DNA from: Stromatinia cepivora
Taxonomy: Eukaryota; Ascomycota; Leotiomycetes; Helotiales; Sclerotiniaceae
DNA length: 64,000 nucleotides
NCBI GenBank assembly: GCA_014898415.1
Contig: RCTD01000023.1
Span: 62,001-126,000, forward strand
Direction of reading: 5' to 3'
The position numbers and the translations under genes were made by a program. Numbering within the stretch: the stretch's first letter is position 1; the number at the start of each line of letters is the position of its first letter. This document shows positions 33,816 to 44,825 of the stretch, one piece after another. The notes below the pieces were generated by a model. That model was not told where the DNA came from. It saw nothing but the letters and a program-made list of their open reading frames with translations, and ran no database searches.

Positions 33816-34350
33816 GAGAAAAGAAAAGAAAAAGGACGTCTGGGGAAATGGGGTCTTTAAATACTTTTCTGAGCACGCTAACTCAGAGGGCTTCTGTCTG
33901 GTCTGTCTTGGCTGGCTAGCCGATCATGAGGAAAATCAACATTGGCAAATGGCTACCGTACTTGCTCAGCAAAGGCATCAAAGATCAGTATTGGCTCGGG
34001 AAACTCGGGAAAGTGAGGAGATAGTTGATGCTAAAGTTTAACACTCTCGTAGTTTTTCGGTAGTACATCAACAAAGTCCAATTTTCCACTATATTGAGGA
34101 CACATTGCTTGCAGTGAATCTGATTATGGTTAGAAAGAAAGTTTGTTGATATCATCTATATTTTCTTATGATACATTATTAGCCATTAGGAAGGAGCTAT
34201 TGATTAGATATTTGGATCTACCCAAGAGCGTGATTCCAACGAGTCAGTCCACGAAAAGTACTAATGGAACAGAGAGTGATGGAAAAGTTTTGCTGACTAC
34301 GATAATTTACGGAGCACACATGTCGAGTGGGATATGGGAGAAATGAATGA

Positions 34351-35242
34351 GTGATCCGATGCATCACGAAGGGCTAATTTTCTAGTCTACCAGCTCCTAT
34401 TTTCCAGAACCTAATCTTTTCGAAATCCCATCAAAGCTCGACACTAGTAAATATTACAATCTTTCTTGAGCCCCAATTGATAGATGATTAATTAGTCATT
34501 GACCTAGATATAATAATCTTTTACTATGATCAATATGAAAGTCTTATCAAAGTACAGACATCCTCGTTTTCTATCTTAAGCGATAAAGTACAATCAAGAG
34601 CTTATGACAGACAGTCCATTAGATACAGAAAGTTTGGCATGACACCATCAACCTTCATTAAAACGAGAAGCCGGTTCTTAGTTCAAGAAGTGGCCATTAG
34701 GGGGCTGGGGACAGTTGAGTCGCAGGGCTCAACCCGACTTCTAGATCGTGATTGGCTTTGTTGATAGTGACTACTTCTGAGCTATGCTAATTGACACTGT
34801 TGCATTTTTTCACTATTGCTATTTCATCTTAACATAATGCCTTCACTCAATAAATACCATAATTCAAGCAAATCATGTAAAGATTTGTTTCAAGGGGCCA
34901 CATGTAAAGTAAAGTTTCGAGACTCTAACAGAAGAATTGTAGTTGATAATCTAGTCATAATACTAGACGATTACCGAGGATAGTTTAGGGGTTTAATACT
35001 CCACCCTCACATGTCAAAAATAGCCAAGGGAAATAACCGGGAGTTTTTCGCAAAGCCAATAATCAATCCTATTGGTTGTGTTCCTGCCTAGAAAAAGGTA
35101 CGTCATATTCATACTGCACTCCCCCGCATATCCTACTTGCACATGTAGCTCTTTCCTACAATAAATTTCCTCTCTCCCCTCTTCATCAATTGATACATAC
35201 ATATAAGTTCAATTCCTCCCATAAGAAACCTCAATTGCGAAA
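34351..35242. other. Intergenic region, possible LTR-like fragment at 34797-35011
   Basis: AT-rich. A stretch beginning TGTTGCATTTTTTC and ending CCACCCTCACATGTCA has LTR-like ends, but no second copy or target duplication was found, so this is weak. The final 150 bases are CT-rich and form the promoter side of the monooxygenase gene. Confidence 0.25.
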
Positions 35243-36884
35243 ATGGACTTATTATATCCAATATTTCATCCTTTCCGCTTTCTCTACCAAGTGTGGCAAT
35301 TCTTCCTTGCCAAACTTCTCTCTCCCTCTCCTCCAGTTGAGGGTCAAAAACTTGGAAGACCAAAAATCGCAATTATTGGCGCTGGATTGACTGGTGTTTC
35401 TGCTGCTTCTCATTGTGTGGGTCATGGATTTGATGTGCAAATCTTCGAGGCTGGTCCTAGGAGTCAATTGGGTGGTATTTGGAGTGTATGTTTAGTCTTT
35501 ACCTCTTTCTCTCTCTTTTTCTCGAGGATATGGGTTACCGCAGGCGTAGAGACACAGGATAGATGCTAACATGATCAATTAAAAGAGGGTCAATAGTACA
35601 TCTGGTCTACAAATTCATTCCTTGATGTACAGATTCCATCCTTCCGTTCAATGGCGAGGTGGCTATCCAAATCAACAACAAATCGTATCTCAAATTACCG
35701 AACTTTGGAAACGATATGGTCTGGAAGAGAAAACAAAGTTCAATACTAAAGTTGAGAAAGTTTATCAAGATGACAGAGGACGATGGATAATAAATAATAC
35801 ATCAGAAGGACGATTCGAAGGTATCATCGCAGCGGTGGGCACCTGCGGAGATGTAAAAATCCCACATATCCCAGGCGTGGATAAATTCAAGGGAGAGATA
35901 TATCATTCAAGTGATCTCACCGGTAAAGATGCAAAGGGAAAGAAGATTATTATCATTGGAGGTGGCGCAAGTGCAGTTGAAGCATTGGAATTTGCGACCC
36001 ATGAAGAAGCAGCTGAGACCACAATTTTGGCTAGGAGTGATAAATGGATTATCCCTCGAAATGCTGTAGTGGATATGCTACTCGCGTTGAACATATTCGG
36101 ACAAGAAACGTTCTTGAGTTGGATACCCGAAACTCTCCTCAAGAAATTCTTTTACAGAGATTTGGAAGATCTAGCTCCTACAGACAAGGGATTATTCACT
36201 GGTACTCCCATGGTCAATTCAGACGTTATGGATAAAATTCGTAAAGGAAAAGCGGAATGGTTACGAGGCGACATTAAAGGATTTACCGAAGATGGTATCA
36301 AATTCAACCTTCGAGCAAAAGGTGTTCCACCAAGTGGCCCTGGACAATCAAAACTTGTAAAGGGTGACATCGTCGTAATGGCTACTGGGTTCGACCGCCC
36401 ATCTCTCGACTTCCTCCCCTCAGATACTTTTCAAGATCCTTACTCGCCACCCAACTGGTATCTTCAAACTTTTCCTCCCTCACATCCATCCATCTGCTGT
36501 AATAATTGCACATACGTCAATGCCATTGGCGCGGTAGGCAATTGGCATATCGGAATCTACACACGTATTCTTCTCATGTTTCTATCCGATCCCCTAACCA
36601 GACCTAGGCCCTTCTGGATGGAACGCTGGATCGATATGACACGATTCCTCAAGAGATTTAGTCCAACGGGCGCATTTGATTTCTTTACATATCTGGAGCT
36701 GGTATGGTGGTTTACGTTTTGCATTGCGATCAATCCATTTAGATGGAAGTGGGCTCTCTTTGTCTTCACGGGTATTGGAAGGGGATTACCGAGGAAAGTT
36801 GTAGAGGCGGAGGATTCTTTGAGGGGAACGTTGGGATGGAGAAATGGTCATGTGGAGAATCATGATCAAGGTAAGAGCCTTTAA
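35243..36884 (+). CDS. Flavin-containing monooxygenase-like FAD/NAD(P)-binding enzyme
   Basis: Exons 35243-35485 and 35586-36884, with a 100-bp intron (GTATGT...AAAAG), give 513 aa. The junction reads GGIWS-RVNSTSGLQIHS. A hydrophobic N-terminus (residues 1-28) may anchor it to a membrane. The FAD-binding Rossmann motif GAGLTGVSAA lies at about residue 49. The FMO-like FKGEIYHSSDL and the NADPH motif GGGASAVEAL follow, and VMATGFDRP is the ATG-containing motif. The family uses NADPH and O2 to hydroxylate N, S or Baeyer-Villiger substrates. The substrate is unknown and no cluster partners are seen. The last codons overlap a possible GTAAGA donor at 36871, so the C-terminus could be spliced differently. 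Confidence 0.85.
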
Positions 36885-37460
36885 GGTAGGAAAAGGAGAT
36901 GGTTCTTTATTCGGAAAGGCTGAAGTGTCGGTGTTGATGGGTAATCTTGGGCATCGACATGGGCATGGGAATGAGGTTTTGACACAAGAAGTTGATGATA
37001 ATGATGAATTAAATGGTAACACATATTGGGTTGGTTAATTTTGCATGGCTGGCTTTTATTTATGATGGAAGAGGTAGTAGGTAACATACAATCGAGATGG
37101 GGAACAAACTAAAGTAAAAGTATAACCAAAAATCAAGAATTAAAAAGATATCCCAAGAGAAATAAAAAAAATCTGTTGCACATCTGAAGTCCTTGGCCAT
37201 GCTAATTAGTAGTTGCTAGATCCCCATTTAGTTAGCTCGCCAAGGGAGTCCGAGAGCCAAGGTGGATTAAGGGGCTAGTCTACTCCGTAGGAGAGGATTT
37301 TGTATAGGTCAATTCTCTTGGTAGGAAAAATAATAATTTTGATTATAGTTGCTGAAGTGGAAAAGTAAATCGGGGCAGTGGGCCGAACTCGCTACCCCGC
37401 CCCGCTACGGGGAGCCCGAGGGGGAAGTATGAATTAGATCCTTCTTACCGTTTTGGTTGG

Positions 37461-37519
37461 AGATGAAGATGAAGATGAAGATGAAGATGAAGATGAAGAT
37501 GAAGATGAAGATGAAGATG
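37461..37519 (+). repeat. Hexanucleotide microsatellite (AGATGA)n
   Basis: About ten uninterrupted copies of the six-base unit. Downstream sequence to 37560 has broken copies. Likely a length-variable locus with no coding role. Confidence 0.95.
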
Positions 37520-39071
37520 GGATAGATACGGTTGGGATGAGGGTGAAGATGAAGATGTTGGGTGGATGATTTGAAATGAATTTAGGTAGGATAAGGGGGA
37601 GAGGAGGAAGAGATTGGGGGGTGTGGAGGTTTGGATTTGAAGTTTAGATTTGATGGGATGGAGATATATGGATGAGTGGTTGTGAACTGAATGGTAATGG
37701 TTGGGTGAATAGCAATGATACATTGGATAACAAGTAGTAGCGGCATGAGTAGTAATGATAAGGTAAATATTGGCAATGAGATAATAATATTTGAATAGTG
37801 AATGGCAGTGATGAGGTGCATGGTGCTAAGATAAATAGCAGTACATGACCACTTCGGAATGTTGAAGAGGAAGTATCAGAATAGATCCTTTATGATTGAT
37901 GCACGATACAATAATAGGCTGATGATGGAACCTACTCCTTATGCGAAGACCCTTTACAGGCATACACCGTCAACCTCCTTGCACCCAGTGACTACCTCCT
38001 GTCTGATTCGGCCTCTCTATCTTCTAACTTCGTCTCCGGCTCTAATACGTTGCGGGATATCAGTTTTCCTGTTCAGATCTTGTTGCTATTGTGATTATTG
38101 AGTATACTGACCTCTCGTACCGGAATAGGTATCGGAATATATTATCTGAAATGACTTCAAAGATTTTTGCAAATGTGTTTGTTGATGTTGTTTACTTGTT
38201 GGTTGGACATCGGGAAGAAAAGTTTTGGATCGGATTTAGACTTTGATATTGCTTGTGAGTAAGTCGTTAGTAGACACTTAATGCATCTACTTGGACGATT
38301 AGAATGTAACATAATTTGGTTTAGCACCTTACTTCACCCTGATATTTTGCTGTTACATCCAAAGACTATGGCAAATTGTGAGATTCCAGATTTGTGCTAT
38401 TTGTCACTGACACATACATAGCATGGTTTGAAACCGAGTCCCTGACCGGATGCATTTCTCTTAGAAAAAAATGACGATGGGAAAGTCTTGAATTTGCTGA
38501 AGAATATCAAGAACCGTGTTGACAATTTCAAACCCATGAAACACTTGGTAGTGGTATGAACGAGTTCCGGCCTGCAGGCGAAGCCGACCCGGACTCTGGT
38601 CAAACAAGCTTGTAGAAGAAGATTTTAAGCTAGCTGGAAGAAGGTTGCATGTCCTTGCTGATGAGTTGACGAACTACGATTTTTGCTGTTGGTGCAGTAC
38701 CTGGGTATAGCGAGCGTAGAAGTAAATGCCGGTTTTAGATGGAGTCATTACTTCGGTTCGTATTTCGTTAGGTGTGTTAGTGATGGTTGCCCGCCCTTCT
38801 CACGGCAGCCAAAAAACCTCGATTGTGACCGGGAGCAGTAGCAAACGAGAGAAGGGGGATTGATTAGCGGCACTAGAAATCGTCCCGGATTGACGAACCA
38901 TCTATCTCTCCTCGGCTCCGGGCTTCGGATGGTGAGCCTTACAAAGTTGTCGGATACAAACAATCTCCTACGAGCGCAGCGAGCAAAGGGGGTTAAGGGG
39001 CTTACCCCCATCAATTAGAACCAATCATTTTTTACATACAATATCAATCTACATCATTATCAATTGAATGG

Positions 39072-39115
39072 CGCTCCGCTGGCCCTCCGGGAGCCACTGC
39101 CGTGGAGGCAGACTA
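39072..39115 (+). repeat. Left copy of a 44-bp GC-rich inverted repeat
   Basis: Nearly identical (2 mismatches by eye) to the reverse complement of 39932-39975. Each copy can fold into two small hairpins: GCTCC...GGAGC and CTGCC-GTGGA-GGCAG. GC content is far above the AT-rich surroundings. Confidence 0.85.
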
Positions 39116-39319
39116 TTTCGATGGAAAAACATCCTGCAAGCATGACGAGCAATGGGGCTTTGGAGGCTTGCTTCAAAGGCTTCCTCTCATACTCCAACCA
39201 AAAAAGTCCCTCATCATCCCACACCACCGCCAAAGACTCTATCAACCACATCCCAAGCCATCCAAAAAGGAAGATGGAATCAAACCATCACTATTTTTCA
39301 ATCCAAAGACAGCCGTCTT

Positions 39320-39423
39320 TGGCGGTGCTGGGAATCGAACCCAGATTGAAACGGAAATCATTCGTGAGATATCCTGTAAAGGATGAACCACAACGTCACG
39401 TGCTACCATTACACCACACCACC
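39320..39423 (-). tRNA. tRNA-His (GTG) with a putative intron of about 33 bases
   Basis: Read on the minus strand from 39423. The acceptor stem GGTGGTG pairs with CACCGCC, with one G-T wobble. The D arm is GTGT-AATGGTA-GCAC. The T arm is CTGGG-TTCGATT-CCCAG. Discriminator base is A at 39320. The anticodon loop contains TTGTGG, with anticodon GTG at 39391-39389. The extra ~33 bases after the anticodon (about 39387-39354) contain CAC, able to pair with the anticodon as in canonical pre-tRNA introns. The anticodon stem has one T-T mismatch in this fold, so exact intron edges are uncertain. Anticodon TGT (Thr) by a one-base shift is the alternative. Confidence 0.85.
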
Positions 39424-40294
39424 ATTTTTCACAGATCCCGAGTTTCTAACCTCCTTTCGTCACCAACCAGCTTGATGTGTCAAGATTGGATGAATGATGA
39501 GATGAGGGTTAGGAGGGAGTCATTGTGATTGGCTGATGTTATACGAGTATATGATATGTTGTACTTGAAATTGGAAAAGTTTTTGTGGTACGTGCATTAA
39601 TTCCATAGATGCTTAAGCGAAGTATTGTGGGGGGCCCGTTGTAAGGCTACCTATTACCTACGGTCCGGAGTTCGGAATGATTTCTAGATTACCGAGATAT
39701 TGTTTCCCGAAATTTTCACGGGCAAGAGTTGCTGTAAGGTAAATTGCTTATTGCTTGGCACGGCATTGGTCATGCAGATCTGATGTGCTTTTTTTTTTTA
39801 CTTGGAAAACGTTGGAGAGGTTGTGCAACCAATAATTTTGAGATGTGATGCAGTTGGCAGGTCGTGCAAAATATTACGCAATGGGTGGAACTAGAACAAT
39901 TTAATTTCTGCTTTCTAAATCTTACTCCAGCTAGTCTGCCTCCACGGCAGTGGCTCCCAGAGTGCCAGCGGAGCGTCATTTTTAAAATATCACTGTGGAT
40001 ATCAAATGTTAAATTCAGAGTTACTACCAGTTATCACTTAAATATACTTAAGAACCTTTACAAGATTATCGTGGGATGTGTAGAACCAAAGATTTCTAGC
40101 ATTTTAGACATTTTTCTGATCAAGGAAAAAGAAGAGGCAGTCATTTATTGAGTATGACAAAAATTGTTTATATTTGTTAAAGGCTATCGTAAGATAGAAA
40201 AAGAAGTGAACCTCCACACTATCAACCATCAAGGTGATCCAAACTCTATCGCTCCTACTGTCAACTCCACGAATTTACTCCCCAATCCACACAC
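39424..40294. other. Region upstream of the tRNA and downstream of the CBM1 gene
   Basis: AT-rich, with the right copy of the inverted repeat at 39932-39975. No gene recognised. Confidence 0.5.
39932..39975 (-). repeat. Right copy of the 44-bp GC-rich inverted repeat
   Basis: Matches the reverse complement of 39072-39115 with 2 mismatches. The two copies flank an 816-bp interval that contains the tRNA-His gene. Confidence 0.85.
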
Positions 40295-41120
40295 TTAATA
40301 AGACTGGTAGATGCATTGAGAGTAGTATGGGTTCTGAACTTTGCAGTAGGTACCCTCAACACAGGTGGTCGATCCAGTGTAACCAATTCCTCCACATCGG
40401 TAGTAAGCAGCGACCAAAGTGCTTGATGGGTATGCGGCGCCACCAGTTCCAGAGGCAAAACCAGTAGAAGCAATGGTGGGGGAAGCACCAGTTGAAAAGG
40501 TTGTTGGGTATGGTGGAAGAGAGCTTGCTGGGGCCTTTGAAGAAGATGATGGAGCAACGAATGTTGATGAGGTATCTACATCAGAACTCTTCAAAGTTGT
40601 TGGGATAGCGACGGCCGCGGTGGAGGTTGAAGCTTCTGGGATAGAGGTTGCAGGTTTTGGAGTAACAGTGACAACGACAGTCTCCGAAAGGAGGTTTGTG
40701 ATTGTAGTTGTGTACAAAGCACTGCTTGGTGTAGCAAGGTCAGAGCTGACAGCTGGTGCGGAAGTGACGACAGGAGCTTCGGAGCTAATGGCTGCAACAG
40801 AAGTTGCTGCGCCAGAAGATGCTACTGAAGAGGATGACTTGGTCTTGCAAGGCTTCTTGGACTTGGTGTGGGATGGCTTTCCACTTGGGTGAGGGAATCC
40901 AGATGGGTGTTCAGTTCCAGACGGGTGTCCAGTTCCAGATGGGAAGGGTGGAGCTGTTCCACTGAAGGCTCGAAGTTGGAAGCTATTGCCGATTAGCAAA
41001 TTGTAAAGATTGAATATGAAAGTAATATTGTACTTACTGGCCTCCAGGACGATGGATGTTTGTTGCCATAACTGATTGGCCGAGCGCGAAGCTGGCGAGA
41101 ATGATGGTGTTGCACTTCAT
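40295..41120 (-). CDS. Secreted Ser/Thr-rich protein with C-terminal CBM1 cellulose-binding domain
   Basis: Exons 41120-41038 and 40982-40295, with a 55-bp intron (GTAAGT...AATAG), give 256 aa. The N-terminus [19 protein letters not shown] is a signal peptide, cleaved probably after VMA. Next come degenerate Pro-Ser-Gly-His repeats ([19 protein letters not shown]) and a basic Lys-rich patch. A long Ser/Thr/Ala/Pro tract, expected to be O-glycosylated, then leads to a CBM1 at the very C-terminus. The CBM1 reads [13 protein letters not shown]...[12 protein letters not shown], with the usual cysteines and aromatics. CBM1 binds crystalline cellulose. No catalytic domain is present, so this is a binding or adhesion-type protein rather than a cellulase. 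Its role in host contact is inference. Confidence 0.9.
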
Positions 41121-44100
41121 TTTTGTTGAGGTATGATTTTCAATATCTTTTTTTTAAGAGGATCTGGCCTACTGATATATTCTTTGATGTACAAAAAGAA
41201 CGTAAAGATGGCACAGCCAAGAGATTGTGGTAAGAGCAGGTCTTTGAAGAAAGAGAGACTGAAGGTGAGATACTTCGAAAGCTGGTAGAGAGAAAAGAAG
41301 ATCGAATGGAAACTTGAGAAACGAGAAAGTATTTGAACGGTACACAGAATGAGAGTGCATGGTTCCAGATTATGGATTGTGTGGGTCAACCCGGGTATCC
41401 CGCCCCTCCATAATTCAAGGTATATTAGTATTTGTGGATCAAGAAGCTTGAATAAAGCTCAGGACAAAACTCAGCACTTGCTATTGACCAATGGCAATGG
41501 AATGGGGGTATATTAAAAAAGAAGATTTCTCCTGACAAAATATTGTAGCTGTAGCCAACCACGGTTGCAATCTCACCGCCGCTTGAGTGTTTCATTGATA
41601 ATTAATGGTATAAGATTGATTTCATTTGTATTATAATATCGCCAATCTCGTGGAAAGCAGCAAAGACATGTTGTTATCAATCTGTCAGGGGAAATGCCAG
41701 GGGATTTATTGGTAGACGATAAAAAATATATGAAGTTCATCTCATGTTGAATTTGAATTTGAGGAAACTTTTATCGTTCTAGATTTTTGTCTGACATTCA
41801 AGGATAGATACATCATGACTAAACTCAAATAGGTAAGACGCTCTCGTCTAATATAGTGGATTTTGACTAACGACGTTTCGAATTGATAATTCCGAGAAGA
41901 AATAAGATCTTATAATTATTACTTTCAAATGTTCCAACCAGACAGATCATCAAGATTATGACGACAAGATACGCCATCAATACCTTCCTTCAGAATCTTA
42001 CAGCAAAAAGATGTGATGGACCGCTTACCAAACATCGTGAGACGTGCTTACTTGCATTCGATATTTCGAGTCCGTAATGCCACATCCCAATCTAGTCATT
42101 CGAGCCGCTCATTTTAGCATTTATGGTAATGAAGCAAGCCAAAAGATGATGTGCAGCTCACAAGTTATCTCCGCCATCTAGCAAACCAACAAAGCAACGA
42201 TAACATTTTCAACATCAAATGTTTTCTCAATCCAGATCGTCATTCGGTGATTGTGATATGCAAAGAATGAGCGGTTACCAATGATTTCATGAGACGATTC
42301 CATGGATGGGGGTATAACAACCTTGTTTGAAACCCCTATCATTACAGCCAACAAGGATTTTTATAGTGATAGTCGTAATCACATCAATATAAATATCCCT
42401 GACATAATGGAAAATCTCGAACCAGAAACTTCCGTCACACAAGCAAGGCTATGCCGGGCTGCCATCTTTGAAAATTGTTGGAATACGAAGAGATTAAAAG
42501 AACCAAAATTTGTTGTCGAAAAAGCTTAACTCAACTTGATCGTTAACCAGGTAAATATGTCGTCGTTTGACTCTCGCTGAATTTTGAATGCAAAAATTAG
42601 AATTAATTTCTGCCATCACTTTCTGATAACGGAGATTTTTTCTGAAATTTAATTGAATTCCCTCACCGTCAGCTTTGTGTAAGAGAATATATTTGAGTGA
42701 TTTTCCTGAGTGAGATCGACATGCTAAGGCTCCGCCCGATGTCTCCCCCTTTCAATCCACATCGATGAAAGTTTGGCGGAATCCTCCACCTTATCAGTTC
42801 AGGAGAAGTTCCTGAGCCAGCAGTCCCCGACTCTCGCACCTTAACCCTCAATTGCATCTGTTTGTTTGTTTGCTAGACTTCTTTCTTTTGGAACCTGTAT
42901 CTTCATCAAGTTACTTTAGCATTCATTCATGAACGTTTCTATACCGATTTCCCTTGGTGCATTCCATCGTTAATTTGCGTCTTTATTTGATGCCTTCCTT
43001 TTAAATTATTAGGATTTGACGTCAATTGAACTGACCAATGCGTCTCCCACTAGACGTATTGAGGTATCGATTAGTTATGTGATAAGTTATTGCGAATCCC
43101 TCCGCGGAAAGTATCAAAAGCAAAATTATTCACTACACATCACATAGACAGTTAGAAATTTCTCATCTAATTCTATGAACGCATCAATTCCCATCACATA
43201 TTAATATAATTTCTGACAACACTCCGGAAAGAGTGGGAGTAAGTCAAATTAGACAAAATTGCGCGAAAAAAAACGTCGCGAGGATGGTTCTCCTCAGGGC
43301 CCAAGATCTTGTGAACGAACTGTGCCACCGTACCATAATCATCTCTATGGTTTGCTATCTCAGAAGTATAATTGTAATTTTCCTGTTGCAAGACCTCAAG
43401 GTTGACCTCTATGAAAATTCGCTCTTCAGGTGCGGAGATTGGCTTTCAATGATATCTAGCCACCCTTTCACAAACGTGGCTCTTATTTGATATTTTCTTT
43501 ACTCATTTATTCTGTTGGGATATGAATGACTGGTCCCGAATAGCTGGATATTGTTACACATTAAAGCCCTAGCAAATCATCTCCTTATCTCAAATTCTTG
43601 CTCGGGAGAGTTCTCGAACAATCTAGACAGTTACATACAATGATGAATGCATTTTTCAAAAATTTTCAGACTGCGTAGCTTAGTTTATGTATAAGTATAT
43701 GTAGTTAGTAAAGTAAGAGAGGATGATTGATTATCCTCATCCCATTCAACACCAAGATACATCACATTCTACTTTACCACGAATCACATATCCCCGAGCA
43801 TTTTAATTGAATCAGTCGAAATCAGAAACAAGAAGTCAGCTTGTATCACTAGCACTTGTACATTTTATAACCCTCCAGGTACGGGGGCAACCAAAAGTGC
43901 TTACTAGTACCTAGCTGCAGTCAATAAAGACGGCATGAAGCTGAAAAAATGAGTTGGAAGTCATAAGCCAAGCTTGCTCTGCTCGTTCAGAAAACTCCAC
44001 CATGAAGTAGAATTCATTTGGAATATATATCGTTAGCTTTTGGGTTTTCTAGACGACAATCAGTCTATAGAGGGATTTGATGGCGCGGTCTAGTATCTAC

Positions 44101-44612
44101 AGCTATATTTTCTCGATAGCGATAATGGTATAGACGTCATTGTTTTGCTCGTTTTTGGTTTGCGGGCTCTCGAGAACATGGGGCTTGCAATCCTTTTAAC
44201 TCTAAAGAAGAATTCTATGTTTCAGGTCTAAGTACCATTTAATCTTCGTATCTATTTTGTACCATAGTTCAATCGCATGCTACCTAACCTCCGAAGCTCG
44301 CAAGCGTCATATCACCCAATTTTATCCTCAAATATGAGCTCTATCGACTTTTGTCGTAACCTCCGATCCCATATATGGAGTTAGTCCCGGACTCTACTCT
44401 CGGATGATGCTCTATTGACCAGGCGCCTGTAATTATTGCACCAATTATCAATGAGCAAGAGACAATACAGATACTGTCTATAATTACCGCTTTATTGTCG
44501 TGGCGGTTTTGCTTCTTTAGACTCGAGCTGGAAACATATCTCTTTTCTCATAACTTATATACCCAAGGTGTCTACACGGCGATTAGTTGATTCTACCCAA
44601 AGAACTTCATCA
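41121..44612. other. Large gene-poor region
   Basis: About 3.5 kb of AT-rich sequence with no supportable gene. The first 200 bases upstream of the CBM1 gene carry poly-T and CT tracts. The frames at 42302-42529, 42669-42857 and 43194-43490 show no family resemblance. It leads into gene relics and probably consists of decayed sequence. Confidence 0.45.
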
Positions 44613-44825
44613 TACACCAATCTCATATTGTATACTCGTATTAATTACCTCTGGGATGACTCCATTTGTATCGTGCAAGACTGTATCCAGGACTGAGAAG
44701 AGCAGTCTGCCAAAATGATCAGTGTTTACTCAGATGCTATCTTTACTATAGCTGCAGATGCCGCAGAGAATAGTGAGATCTGCTTTCTTGGAGGGCCTTT
44801 GAGTTCTTCTTATACTATCCCTTGA
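44613..44825 (+). pseudogene. Relic of a HET (heterokaryon incompatibility) domain
   Basis: One frame reads INYLWDDSICIVQDCIQD, then TGA at 44694-44696, then EEQSAKMISVYSDAIFTIAA and DAAENSEICFLGG before TGA near 44825. This matches the core HET signature (YLWIDSLCIIQD..DW..E...M..VY..A..TIAA). The stop falls exactly where the family has Trp. I could not find the flanking HET motifs in any frame. HET genes trigger cell death when unlike strains fuse. This copy is a fragment only. Confidence 0.75.

Larger units (their letters stand above)
36885..39319. other. Gene-free region with simple repeats and GC-rich hairpin sequences
   Basis: Holds the hexamer array at 37461-37519 and a GC-rich patch at 37385-37425 with the perfect hairpin CCCCG-CTA-CGGGG. 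Another GC-rich patch lies at 38780-39005 (including GAGCGCAGCGAGC). The start of the 44-bp inverted repeat is at 39072. No supportable protein-coding gene. The frames at 39064-39528 run across the tRNA and are rejected. Confidence 0.5.

Noticed and set aside
33558..33876. Minus-strand repetitive frames (SQSGNPPQ-type)
   Set aside because: These are translations of the 95-bp direct repeat and differ between copies in frame. There is no evidence of a gene.
34797..35011. Solo LTR of a copia-type element
   Set aside because: The ends look LTR-like, but no target-site duplication, primer-binding site or second copy could be found. Kept only as a weak note.
37445..37821. Minus-strand His/Leu-rich frame
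   Set aside because: It is a translation of the AGATGA microsatellite and its flanks.
39064..39528. Plus-strand frame of 154 codons
   Set aside because: It runs antisense through the tRNA-His gene and the GC-rich repeat. It is not protein-like.
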